Below, piece by piece: positions 37,696 to 46,316 of a DNA stretch of 64,000 nt (within the stretch, counting starts at the first letter, position 1; the number at the start of each line of letters is the position of its first letter). Under the pieces are notes generated by a model that made no database searches, was not told the DNA's origin, and was given only the letters and a program-made list of their open reading frames with translations. The DNA lies in the NCBI GenBank assembly GCA_028279375.1, contig JANQNW010000016.1:124001-188000 (forward strand), in the 5' to 3' direction. This DNA comes from Phycisphaerales bacterium. GTDB lineage: Bacteria > Planctomycetota > Phycisphaerae > Phycisphaerales > UBA1924. Made by a program: the position numbers and the translations under genes.

Positions 37696-37939
37696 GATTC
37701 GCCTCTCTATCCCTGTGGCATGTCTTGGATTGGTTGCCGCACGTTCGCGACGATGGAACATGTACAACCGGCCGGCCAGCCGCCGAGGCGAGGTTCATGG
37801 ATTCGGGGAAAAAAGGCGTGCTGTCCAATAAACGGGGCGCCGGCGCTCCAGTGGCGGCGATTCGCAAGTCAGCGTCCGTCCGGAAAACTTCGAACTGGCG
37901 CGTTCGGCTCGTTGCAGTCGCGCCGGATGTTGCGTGAGG

Positions 37940-38524
37940 TCAACGCGCGTCGATGATCCGTCGCAACGCAAGCGCGCCCTCTGCGGGCGCGGCGGCCGCC
38001 AATTCGCCAAGAAGCTCGGGCTGGTCATCTATGGCTTCACGGAAGAGACGAGCCAGATGTTGATCCAGATCCCGGCGGAAACGCTGGAAGCTGAGTTCGA
38101 GCTCGGGCCGGGACAGCGCCGAGAGCGGATCTGCGAGCTTCGTCTGCGTCGAGGCCCAATCGAGGAGCGATCCGCCTTCAGCGGTAAAACGGTAGAGGAG
38201 CAGCGTCGCTTCGAGACGTCCCGCCAATGGCAGCAGGGGATCGGTCGCCGCAGAGGGGAGCTTCTCGAGCAGGGATTTGGCGTCCTCGGCGGAGACCTCC
38301 GGCGCTGGAGCGGCGACTCCGGCCGGAGACGGCGAATCCGCCGACTCGAGGCTCACATGCTGTGTCGAAATCGTCTTCCGGCCCGCCCGCTCAAATCGAA
38401 GACCGAGCTTCTGGAATGACTGGCCCCCTGAGGACAGCCCCTGGGCGCTCTCCACGACCCCCACACCCCACTCCGGGCGGCCCGGGTGGCGCACTCGATC
38501 CCCGGATTGGAAGGTGATCGACAT
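37940..38524 (-). CDS. Protein with N-terminal DUF3553-like domain
   Basis: A 194-residue soluble protein. The N-terminal 60 residues (FQSGDRVRHPGRPEWGVGVV, then FQKLGLRFERAGRKTI) resemble the DUF3553 beta-barrel, a CarD/Tudor-like module also found near UvrD-type helicases. A Pro/Ala-rich linker (about 62-78) leads to a helical C-terminal part (about 80-194) without known family. The module type suggests contact with nucleic acid or RNA polymerase; that is inference. It is divergent from rpoZ with a 168-base gap, and 244 bases separate it from the next gene. Confidence 0.65.
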   Translation of the reverse strand: MSITFQSGDRVRHPGRPEWGVGVVESAQGLSSGGQSFQKLGLRFERAGRKTISTQHVSLESADSPSPAGVAAPAPEVSAEDAKSLLEKLPSAATDPLLPLAGRLEATLLLYRFTAEGGSLLDWASTQTKLADPLSALSRPELELSFQRFRRDLDQHLARLFREAIDDQPELLGELAAAAPAEGALALRRIIDAR

Positions 38525-38692
38525 CGAGGCGAGGCAAGCGGGAGGGTGTTGATACTGGACGCTTTGGGGCGCATACTATCCGATTCCACTCAGATCGCGG
38601 TCAGAGGCTGAATCGGCAGGCATCGCAACGCGCTTGGAGCGTCGCCCGCGGCCCGGCTGCGCCCGACCCGATCGACCGGAGGCCTAGCGCGC

Positions 38693-38923
38693 ATGATCGA
38701 AGCATTGAAGAGCGAGGAGATTGTCCAGAAGGTCGGCGGGCGATTCCGCCTCTGCGCCCTCATCCAGCGCCGGCTCGTTGAGCTGATGGATGGCGCGAGA
38801 CCGCTCATCGAGCGCGATGGACGCAGCGACCTCGAGTTGGTGATCGAGGAGATCGCTCAGGACAAAATCGCCCTCGCCGAGGATGGTGAAGAAGTCGAGC
38901 ACGCTGTCGACGCCGGCGCCTGA
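38693..38923 (+). CDS. rpoZ: RNA polymerase omega subunit
   Basis: Small subunit that chaperones beta-prime and contributes to ppGpp binding in some bacteria. The 76-residue protein shows the omega signature EEIVQKVGGRFRLCALIQRR followed by LVELMDGARPLI and the C-terminal LELVIEEIAQDKIAL. The order rpoZ then coaC is the standard context (gmk-rpoZ-coaBC in many bacteria); gmk is missing here. It is the first gene of a rightward unit with coaC and a membrane protein gene. Confidence 0.85.
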   Translation: MIEALKSEEIVQKVGGRFRLCALIQRRLVELMDGARPLIERDGRSDLELVIEEIAQDKIALAEDGEEVEHAVDAGA

Positions 38924-38996
38924 GTATCACTTCCGAGCGTCTGAGAGGACGCCGTCGTGTTTGGTCTGACGCTCTCCATCAATGGGGACACGCGCC

Positions 38997-39590
38997 ATGG
39001 CGACCACGCTTGAACATGTGGATGGCGCCCGCGTCGTCGTGGGCGTGACCGGCGGCATCGCGGCCTACAAGACCGCGACGCTCGTCAGTCGTCTCGCGCA
39101 GCAAGGCGCCGAGGTGACTGTCCTCATGACGAGTGCAGCCACTCGCTTCATTCAGCCACTGACATTCCAGGCGCTTTCCGGCCGGCCCGTGTACACGTCG
39201 CAGTGGGAACACGTCGAGTCGCAGGATCCACAGCACATCTCGCTGGCGACGAACGCAGACATCGCGATCGTGGCGCCCTGCTCCATGGACTGCCTCTCGA
39301 AGCTCGCGACCGGACGCACCGATGACGTGGTTTGTCTCGTGCTCAGCGCGATCGATCGAACGTCAACTCCTGTTCTCCTCGCGCCTTCGATGAACGCCGT
39401 GATGTGGGGCCAGCCTGCGACGCAGCGGAACATCGAGACTCTGCGATCGGATGGATTCCATTTCATCGGACCGGACTCTGGTTGGCAGGCCTGTCGAGCC
39501 ATCGGATCGGGACGCATGACAGAGCCGGAGGAACTCGCGCTCGAGGTGAATCGCGCTCTTGAGAGTGTCGTCGGAAGGGTGAGCCGATGA
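38997..39590 (+). CDS. coaC: Phosphopantothenoylcysteine decarboxylase (CoaC half only)
   Basis: FMN-dependent decarboxylase step of coenzyme A synthesis. The N-terminal GVTGGIAAYKTATLVSRL, the active-site histidine region PQHISLATNADIAIVAPC, the substrate loop APSMNAVMW and the cysteine segment WQACRAIGSGRM fit the HFCD flavoprotein family. The protein ends after the decarboxylase domain; the CoaB synthetase domain fused to it in many bacteria is absent and must be encoded elsewhere. ATG 38997 is preferred; an ATG at 38982 would add five residues. It overlaps the next gene by four bases (ATGA). Confidence 0.88.
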   Translation: MATTLEHVDGARVVVGVTGGIAAYKTATLVSRLAQQGAEVTVLMTSAATRFIQPLTFQALSGRPVYTSQWEHVESQDPQHISLATNADIAIVAPCSMDCLSKLATGRTDDVVCLVLSAIDRTSTPVLLAPSMNAVMWGQPATQRNIETLRSDGFHFIGPDSGWQACRAIGSGRMTEPEELALEVNRALESVVGRVSR

Positions 39591-40825
39591 ACGATCCTGT
39601 CGAACAGTCGCGTCGGCCGGTGACGCTGAAGGAGATGAGCGCAGGGTTGATCTGGATTCAACTGTTCCGAGCGACGAAGCTCGCTCTGCAGCCATCTCGG
39701 TTGGGACTGGCCTTCATGGTCGTCGCCCTCATCATGGCGACGGGCGCCCTTTTCGATCTCGCGACCCGCAGCGCTCCCGCGACCGAACAGAACGCTGTCG
39801 AGACGGCGGTCGTCGTCGCATCGACGCCGGGGGTCTTCAGCGCACTCATAGACGGGTCGACAGACACATTGAGTGAATGCGCCGCGGGCGTTGTGTCGCT
39901 TGAGATCGGGCGCACGACAGATGCGATGTTCGACGCCTTGGTCGCGCTTTCGCCGACGACCTGGGCCGATCAGTGGATTGCGATCCCAGTGCTCATTGTG
40001 ATCCTGCTGTCGATTCTCGCGATCGGCGGCGGGGCGATCTCTCGCATGGCGGCAGTGGAGATCGCCGGCGACTATCAGATGACGGCGCCGGAGGCCCTCG
40101 GATTCAGTCTCGCTCGGGCTCGCCATTTCGCGCTGAGTCTGCTTGCGCCCCTGATCGCGATGGGATTGCTCTTCGCAACGCTGAGCCTCGCGGGATGGGC
40201 GCTCTTCTCGATCTCCTGGTTGAGTCCTGTCGGCGGCCTTGGCTATGGGCTCATGCTTCTTGGCGGATTGATGGGGACCGTATTGCTCGCCGGGTACTTC
40301 TTCGGGGCGCCCTTGCTCGTGCCGTCCGTTGCCGTCGAGTCCACTGACTGGCTGGATTCTGTGCAGCGGACCTACGCCTACATTCTGGGGCGTCCCGGTC
40401 GCATCGCTGTCTACCTTGGGGTGAGCTTCGTCTATGGGCTGGTGTGCTACGCCGTGGTCGCCTGGGTTGCGGCCGCGAGCCTGAACCTGACTGCGACGCT
40501 TACGGCGTTTGACCAGCGAGTCGGCGCCGAAGGGGCGGAGATCGTCTACAGCGCATTCGATCTCACGCGGTCGCATGTCATCGAGACCGGCGGCGGGGCG
40601 CACGGCGTCGCAGCGCTTCTCGCCGGAGTCTGGCAGCGTCTGCTGGTCTGGCTCGTCGGCGCCTTCGTGCTGAGTTACTTCTTCTGTGCGAGCACGATCA
40701 TCTACCTGCTTGCGCGCCGCATAAACGATCTTCAGGACATCCATGAGATCTGGACGCCAGAGGTCATTCCTTCGACGATGGCGCCGGTCGCAGACTCATC
40801 CACCGGCGCTGACAGCGGCTCGTGA
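39587..40825 (+). CDS. Multi-pass membrane protein of unknown function
   Basis: A 412-residue protein with about six to seven membrane helices: GLAFMVVALIMATGALF near 40, WIAIPVLIVILLSILAIGGG near 130, LSLLAPLIAMGLLFATLSLA near 190, then a glycine-rich pair and two further helices toward the C-terminus. A soluble loop (about 60-120) follows the first helix. No catalytic motif was found. Start and stop overlap coaC in an ATGA junction, so it is translated with the coenzyme A gene, although a functional link is not obvious. Its last 30 bases overlap convergent mfd. Confidence 0.75.
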   Translation: MNDPVEQSRRPVTLKEMSAGLIWIQLFRATKLALQPSRLGLAFMVVALIMATGALFDLATRSAPATEQNAVETAVVVASTPGVFSALIDGSTDTLSECAAGVVSLEIGRTTDAMFDALVALSPTTWADQWIAIPVLIVILLSILAIGGGAISRMAAVEIAGDYQMTAPEALGFSLARARHFALSLLAPLIAMGLLFATLSLAGWALFSISWLSPVGGLGYGLMLLGGLMGTVLLAGYFFGAPLLVPSVAVESTDWLDSVQRTYAYILGRPGRIAVYLGVSFVYGLVCYAVVAWVAAASLNLTATLTAFDQRVGAEGAEIVYSAFDLTRSHVIETGGGAHGVAALLAGVWQRLLVWLVGAFVLSYFFCASTIIYLLARRINDLQDIHEIWTPEVIPSTMAPVADSSTGADSGS

Positions 40826-43800
40826 GTCGGCATTGACGCGCCGCCGAAGCAGGGGCAGCAGCGAATCAGGCTCGAGGAAAGACGCAGGCGGGCGAAAGAA
40901 GATCTCGAATGGGGCGCCAGCCGATCTCGGACGCAGCGTGCGCACGCTTCCCTGAGCTCCGTCAAGCGCCGCTTCAATCGGGCTTGGATCGTGGGTCAGG
41001 AAGATGATGTCCGCCTCATGGCGCGTGACGCTCGTCGCGCCGAGCGCCGTTGAGCCCACGCGGATGCGCGACAGTTCAAGAAGGCGATCGACCTTCCCGG
41101 GCGGACGCCCATACGCCTGGGTCAGGTCTTCCTCAATGCGACACACCTCATCCGCAGACGCCGCAGCGCTGATTCGTCGATAGGCCTCGAGGCGTCTCTG
41201 GTCCGAGGGAATGTAGGTCTTCGGAATCGACCCTGAGACGCCGAGTTCGACCTTGGCGACGACCTTTGGTCGTTGTCCACCGGATTGCAGATCGCCGACG
41301 GCGTCCTCCAGCAACCGGCAGTACATCTCGTAGCCGACCGTCGCGATATGACCCGACTGTTCCGGGCCGAGCAGGTTTCCGGCGCCGCGAATCTCGAGGT
41401 CGCGCATGGCGATCTTGAAACCCGCGCCGAGCATGCTGAACTCCTCGATCGCCGCGAGGCGTCGCTTCGCTTTTGGCGTGACGGTCCGCGTCAACGGCGT
41501 GAGCATGTAGCAGTACGCCCTGTTCTTGTGACGGCCCACGCGTCCGCGCAGCTGGTGAAGTTCAGCGAGTCCGAATCGATCGGCGTCATTGATGATCATC
41601 GTATTCGCAGTTGGGATGTCGATGCCGGACTCGATGATCGTTGTGCAGACGAGAATATCCGCCTGCTTCCGCATGAACTTCAACATGACCGATTCGAGTT
41701 CGCGCGCCGGCATCTGGCCGTGGCCGATCAGGATTCGGGCGTCCGGCACGAGCTTCTGGATGTCGTCTGCGACAGTCTTGATGTTGTGCACACGATTGTG
41801 CAGGAAAAAGACCTGGCCGTCACGATTGAGCTCACGAGCGATCGCCTGCTGAATTCTCCGTTCGTTGTATGGCGTCACCTCGGTCACGATCGAGCGGCGA
41901 TCGAGCGGAGCCGTTGAAAGCGAACTGATATCTCGCAATCCGAGAAGCGACATGTGGAGCGTGCGCGGTATCGGCGTCGCGCTGAGCGTGAGCACCTCGG
42001 CGGTCATGCGCAGCGCAAGGAGTCGCTGTTTGTGCTCGACACCGAAGCGCTGTTCCTCGTCGACGATGACGAGTCCGAGGTCGTTGAATGCGACGTCCTT
42101 GGAGAAGAGCCGATGTGTGCCGATCACGATGTCGACCTTCCCGAGCTTAAGATCGGTGAGAATCTCCTTCTGCTCCTTGGCCGTCTTGAATCGTGAGAGG
42201 GACGCAACGCGGAATGGATAGTCCGCGAAGCGGTCGCGGAACGTCATCTCGTGTTGCTCTGCGAGCACCGTGGTCGGCACGCAGAGCGCAACCTGCTTGC
42301 CGAACTCGACGGCCTTGAATGCGGCTCGGATGGCGACTTCCGTCTTGCCGTAGCCGACGTCGCCGCATACGAGGCGATCCATTGGCCTGCCGGCGCGCAT
42401 GTCGCGTTTGATCTCGCTGAGCGCAGCGAGTTGATCGGGCGTCTCCTCATATGGGAATTCACCCTCGAACTGGCGCTGCCAGGGCGTGTCGTCGGGGAAG
42501 CCCACTCCAGGCAGGTGCTCGCGCGCGGCCTGGACGCGAAGCAACTCTGCGGCGAGGTCGCGCACCGCCTCACGGACTTTCTCCTTCTGCTTCGACCACT
42601 TGAGGCCGCCGATTGTCGAGAGCGTCGGTCGGGTTCCCGCGCTTCCGACGTACTTCTGGACGCGATCGATCTGGCTCGCCGGGACATGCATCTTCGCCCG
42701 ACCCGCGAACTCAAGCGTGAGGTACTCCTGTGCCTCGGCGCCCTCGCCTTTGCGCATTGTCTTGAGGCCGACGAACTTCGCCACGCCGTGGTCGGCATGC
42801 ACCACGTAGTCATCGGGCTGAACCTCAAGGAACGTATCCATCGCGCGCCCCGCGCGAAGGCGGCGCGTCCTGCGGCGCACCTGGTATCGATGCAGAAGTT
42901 CGTGGTAAGGCAGGACGAGCAGCGCCTGCGTCACGCTGTCGGGCGCAGATGCGACGACGAAACCGCGATGCACGTAGATCGTGGCGCTCGTGATGTCAGA
43001 ATCCGGCGCATGCTGAGCGAGCAGATCATCGAGCCGTTCGCGCTCGGCGTCGTTCTGGCAGCACACGAGCACCTCATGCGATTCTGCGTGCGCCTCGATC
43101 TGCTCCACAGCTTCGGAGACGTTTTCGCTGATCTCCGGCAACGCGCTTACCGGCAGGCTGCACGTCGCATCGCAGCGCGCCGAAGTCGGCGAGAAATGGT
43201 TGACTTCGATGACGCCGCGGGCGCTCTCGTCGATGGCCTGGAGCGTCGCTGGCGGTCCCATGACTGAGTGATCCCCGACAACGCGCTCGTAGTATCCACG
43301 GCCCTGTTCTGCGATCTCGATCGATTCCTGCAGAACTGCGATCCACCCCTCCGGGAGCAGGTCCATGAGCGACACGCTGGCGCTCTCCGCCGCGATCGTC
43401 GCGGCGTCGGCCCCGATGATCTCGACGGTCTGCAGGCTCGCCCCTGATCCCATGGACTCGAGGTCGACCTCTGCGATCGACTCGAGGTCATCTCCGAAGA
43501 AGTCCAGTCGGAATGGAGGAACGTCACCTGCGTCTCCGGTCGCCCCGGCCGGGAAGACGTCGATGATGCCGCCGCGCACGGCGAAGTCGCTGGGTTCTTC
43601 GATTGTGTCGAGGCGTTGGTAGCCGGCGGAGTCGAGCCAGCGCACGATCTCCTGTGGTCCGCGCGCGTCTCCGATACTGAGCGCGAGCGCAATCTTGCGG
43701 CTCACTTCAGCCGCCGGTGCGCGCTGCATCAGGGCATGAATCGGCGCGACGACCAACTCAGTCGCGTCGAGTTCGTCTCGCACAATTCTCTGCACGAGCT

Positions 43801-44116
43801 TCAGACGCTCGGCGAAGAGATCCAGGCTGATCTGCGACTCTCCCGGAAGCGACTCCAGAGCGCAGAATCTGGAGGCGGCGACACCGATGCTCCCGAGTTC
43901 ATCAACTATCTCATCCGCCTCATCGACATGGGCTACGACCAGAAGCGTCGGGCGCGCCGCGCAATGTGCGATCGCGGCGGCGAGGTACGCGGTCGATGAT
44001 CCCTGAATCCCTTCAATCCCGACACGCCGCCCGCCGAGCGCATGCTTGACGGCTTCCGCCACTGGCGGAAGGTCCGTGAAACGACTCAGGATGGGGTTTC
44101 CAACTGTCGTGCGCAT
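40796..44116 (-). CDS. mfd: Transcription-repair coupling factor Mfd
   Basis: Mfd removes RNA polymerase stalled at DNA lesions and recruits UvrA. The N-terminal UvrB-like domains, the polymerase-interaction region (DYVVHADHGVAKFVGLKTM) and a RecG-like helicase motor are present. The motor shows VCGDVGYGKTEVAIRAAFKA (Walker A), IVDEEQRFGVEHKQ (DEEQ box), LSATPIPRTLHMSLLGLRD, and VCTTIIESGIDIPTANTMI with QLRGRVGR. The TRCF C-terminal domain ends the protein. ATG 44116 gives 1106 residues; the frame extends to 44215 without a better start. It converges on the membrane-protein gene with 30 bases of overlap. Confidence 0.96.
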   Translation of the reverse strand: MRTTVGNPILSRFTDLPPVAEAVKHALGGRRVGIEGIQGSSTAYLAAAIAHCAARPTLLVVAHVDEADEIVDELGSIGVAASRFCALESLPGESQISLDLFAERLKLVQRIVRDELDATELVVAPIHALMQRAPAAEVSRKIALALSIGDARGPQEIVRWLDSAGYQRLDTIEEPSDFAVRGGIIDVFPAGATGDAGDVPPFRLDFFGDDLESIAEVDLESMGSGASLQTVEIIGADAATIAAESASVSLMDLLPEGWIAVLQESIEIAEQGRGYYERVVGDHSVMGPPATLQAIDESARGVIEVNHFSPTSARCDATCSLPVSALPEISENVSEAVEQIEAHAESHEVLVCCQNDAERERLDDLLAQHAPDSDITSATIYVHRGFVVASAPDSVTQALLVLPYHELLHRYQVRRRTRRLRAGRAMDTFLEVQPDDYVVHADHGVAKFVGLKTMRKGEGAEAQEYLTLEFAGRAKMHVPASQIDRVQKYVGSAGTRPTLSTIGGLKWSKQKEKVREAVRDLAAELLRVQAAREHLPGVGFPDDTPWQRQFEGEFPYEETPDQLAALSEIKRDMRAGRPMDRLVCGDVGYGKTEVAIRAAFKAVEFGKQVALCVPTTVLAEQHEMTFRDRFADYPFRVASLSRFKTAKEQKEILTDLKLGKVDIVIGTHRLFSKDVAFNDLGLVIVDEEQRFGVEHKQRLLALRMTAEVLTLSATPIPRTLHMSLLGLRDISSLSTAPLDRRSIVTEVTPYNERRIQQAIARELNRDGQVFFLHNRVHNIKTVADDIQKLVPDARILIGHGQMPARELESVMLKFMRKQADILVCTTIIESGIDIPTANTMIINDADRFGLAELHQLRGRVGRHKNRAYCYMLTPLTRTVTPKAKRRLAAIEEFSMLGAGFKIAMRDLEIRGAGNLLGPEQSGHIATVGYEMYCRLLEDAVGDLQSGGQRPKVVAKVELGVSGSIPKTYIPSDQRRLEAYRRISAAASADEVCRIEEDLTQAYGRPPGKVDRLLELSRIRVGSTALGATSVTRHEADIIFLTHDPSPIEAALDGAQGSVRTLRPRSAGAPFEIFFRPPASFLEPDSLLPLLRRRVNADSRAAVSAGG

Positions 44117-44195
44117 GGGGAAGCAGGCCCCGTTCTCAAGAACCGGGCCGCAATGGGAGATATCGGATGTTGGAGCGAGAGAGTGTATGCCGTTG

Positions 44196-44576
44196 CTATC
44201 GCTCGGGAGCCTCATTCACCACGGAGACCCGGGCCATCGGCTTCAGCGAAGCGACCTTTCGCTTGCCGATGCCGTGGACGTCCTCAAGTTCATCGATCGA
44301 TTCGAAAGGTCCGAGCCGCTCTCTGTGGGCGACGATGCGCGCTGAGAGCGCCGGACCGACGCCGGGGAGCAGGGCGAGTTCCGATTTGGCTGCGCGATTG
44401 AGATCTACCAACTGGGCGAGTTGGATCGGCTCGCCGGATCTGGTGTCGCCTTCCGTCGTGCTGAATCCGAGCCCAGCGAGCGCGAAACCACAGACGAGCG
44501 CGGCAAGCGCCCTCGATGGCGCTCCTCCCGGCGTCCAGCTCGTCGGTGAGTCTGACGTGGTAAGAGGCGGTTTCAT
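44196..44576 (-). CDS. ComEA-like helix-hairpin-helix protein
   Basis: A 126-residue protein with an N-terminal membrane helix (SRALAALVCGFALAGLGF, about 22-39) and two helix-hairpin-helix motifs: VDLNRAAKSELALLPGVGPALSARIVAHR and IDELEDVHGIGKRKVASL. This layout is that of ComEA, the membrane DNA receptor for transformation, but short HhH proteins of this type also occur without competence genes. It overlaps the upstream GH10-like gene by four bases. No comEC or other uptake gene is adjacent; the pilT gene 31 kb away may or may not be related. Confidence 0.82.
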   Translation of the reverse strand: MKPPLTTSDSPTSWTPGGAPSRALAALVCGFALAGLGFSTTEGDTRSGEPIQLAQLVDLNRAAKSELALLPGVGPALSARIVAHRERLGPFESIDELEDVHGIGKRKVASLKPMARVSVVNEAPER

Positions 44577-46144
44577 TCGCCTGCGCCGGAGACGACGCCG
44601 CCGCCTACCAGGTCAGAGAGTCGCTCTCGCGCCTGCAGTCTCTTGTGGATCATCTCGACGCGGGCGAGCGATTCCTTTGGTTGACCGTCGGCAGTCACGA
44701 GACCACCCTGGTGCACCTCCGGGGGGCCGAGACCATCACAGAGTTGGCCGAAGCAGACGCTCGTGATGTGCTGCGATCGCCGCGCGAGCTGGACGATCCG
44801 AGTCATCCAGTCGGCTTGCGTCGTCGGGCTCCAAGGCGCGTTCCAATATCCCGGATCGAACTGGCCGTTGTCGCCGACCGTTTCTGCGGAGGGCGGTGCG
44901 CTTGGCGCCGCGAGCGCGCTGATGGTCATCGGTTTCTCGAACTCGGAGTAGTGATCGAGAAGATCTGCGAGTTGGATGAGGTCGCGTGACGAGCAGCCCG
45001 GTGAGGGATCGCCCATCTCCAGGCGCAAGCCGATCGAATCGATCGAAATACCGGCCTGGAAGAGGAGCTCCGTATAGAGAAGTGGCGGAATCCCGTTTTC
45101 CTGCTTGGCGCAGTATTCGCCGAATGGCTGAGCGATCTCGAGTTGCAGGCGCGCTGTGGGCTTGAGCTTGCGAACCATGAGTACACAGAGTCTCGTGAGA
45201 TCCACGATCTGCTCGAGCGACAGCGTGAAGTTGCTGTTGACGTGCAGTCCGCTTGCGATGGTCCATCTTGATACGGCTCGGCGATATCGAGTGACAACAC
45301 GCTTGACATGCTCATAGACGAGTTGTCGGAGCGTCTCGTAGTCGTTCTCCCAGATATAGAGCCAGTCCGGGATGCAATGCGGCCTGAAATCGATCACCGG
45401 CCCGGCGGTGACGGGGACGCGCGCCTTGCGGACAGCCCATTCGATCCAGCGATCGAAGGCGGCGAACTGGTAGCGACCCTCTTCGGGTTCAAGTTCGACC
45501 CAGCGCATCGACGCCGTGATGAAATCGAAGTTCCGTGAGACGACTTCCTGAAGCTGCGGCGAAAATCGCTTTGTCGGCACCACGCAGCCAAGCGCGAGCG
45601 GCTGAGGCTGCTGGTCATCGGGCTCGCCTGACTCGGCGCCCAACTCGTGTCGTGACACACCGGCGGCCACGAGTTCTTCGCTTGCTTCGATGGCCTTGGA
45701 AAGGGCGTGCCTTGCAAGGCGGTCCTGTTCGACGGTGTAGCCCCCGATGGGAGATCCGTGGGCGAGGGCGTTCATAAATGACGCATGGGCATCCTCGAAC
45801 AGCGCCATCGGCTTCGTGTCATCCGGAAGATCGAAGAGCTGCCATTGCTCGAGCTTCACGAGGAAGAGCATCAGGCTGCGTCGAGCCAGTTCGAGACTCA
45901 GAAGATAAGGCCTCTCGGATTCCGGAAGCAGACAGGTTCGAAGAGTCAGAATCCCTGGATCGCCCGCGTGCCACTGGAGGGCGACGGCTGTTGATGTCCG
46001 GCCACGCGGCTCGCAGCAGATGAGCCCATCCTTCCAGTGAATCTCGCCCGGGAGGACTACGCCGTCAGCGCCGATGAGATGCGCCTGGCGCAGCGGCCAG
46101 TCCGAGACCGGACCATTCTCATCGAGGACAACAAAACTGAGCAT
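44573..46144 (-). CDS. GH10 xylanase-like protein lacking evident catalytic glutamates
   Basis: A 523-residue cytosolic protein (no signal peptide). The N-terminal 170 residues are a beta-rich domain of unknown type. The C-terminal part resembles the GH10 barrel: LGCVVPTKRFSPQLQEVVSRNFDFITASMRW parallels the family's opening and MRWVELEPEEGRYQFAAFDR the next strand. Where active GH10 enzymes have W-D-V-V-N-E the sequence reads RWTIASGLHV, and where I-T-E-L-D is expected it reads MTISALAAPS, so both catalytic glutamates seem missing. ATG 46144 (MLSFVVLDENG) is preferred to the frame start at 46216. It is divergent from purC and overlaps the comEA-like gene. A carbohydrate-binding or new activity is possible. 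Confidence 0.65.
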   Translation of the reverse strand: MLSFVVLDENGPVSDWPLRQAHLIGADGVVLPGEIHWKDGLICCEPRGRTSTAVALQWHAGDPGILTLRTCLLPESERPYLLSLELARRSLMLFLVKLEQWQLFDLPDDTKPMALFEDAHASFMNALAHGSPIGGYTVEQDRLARHALSKAIEASEELVAAGVSRHELGAESGEPDDQQPQPLALGCVVPTKRFSPQLQEVVSRNFDFITASMRWVELEPEEGRYQFAAFDRWIEWAVRKARVPVTAGPVIDFRPHCIPDWLYIWENDYETLRQLVYEHVKRVVTRYRRAVSRWTIASGLHVNSNFTLSLEQIVDLTRLCVLMVRKLKPTARLQLEIAQPFGEYCAKQENGIPPLLYTELLFQAGISIDSIGLRLEMGDPSPGCSSRDLIQLADLLDHYSEFEKPMTISALAAPSAPPSAETVGDNGQFDPGYWNAPWSPTTQADWMTRIVQLARRSQHITSVCFGQLCDGLGPPEVHQGGLVTADGQPKESLARVEMIHKRLQARERLSDLVGGGVVSGAGE

Positions 46145-46316
46145 TCCGGCTCCAGGCTGACAGCGGGCTGGACAATGGACGGCAGGGCATTGTCGCGGAT
46201 GGAGGCCGACTGGCAACCATGCCCGAAGGGCGCCGCCCGTGTGAGATCTGGAGTTTTTTTCGAAGTGGGCGCCGGTGGGTTTCGCCTTCCGGGTCGTTGA
46301 AGACTAGATTGCCGCC

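Noticed and set aside
37834..37849. GGGGCGCCGGCGCTCC palindrome downstream of the DUF3553-like gene
   Set aside because: No loop and a weak T-run on the minus strand, so not called a terminator.
39152..40744. 530-codon open frame on the minus strand
   Set aside because: Opposite coaC and the membrane protein gene; low-complexity Arg/Asp/Glu/His composition without domain.
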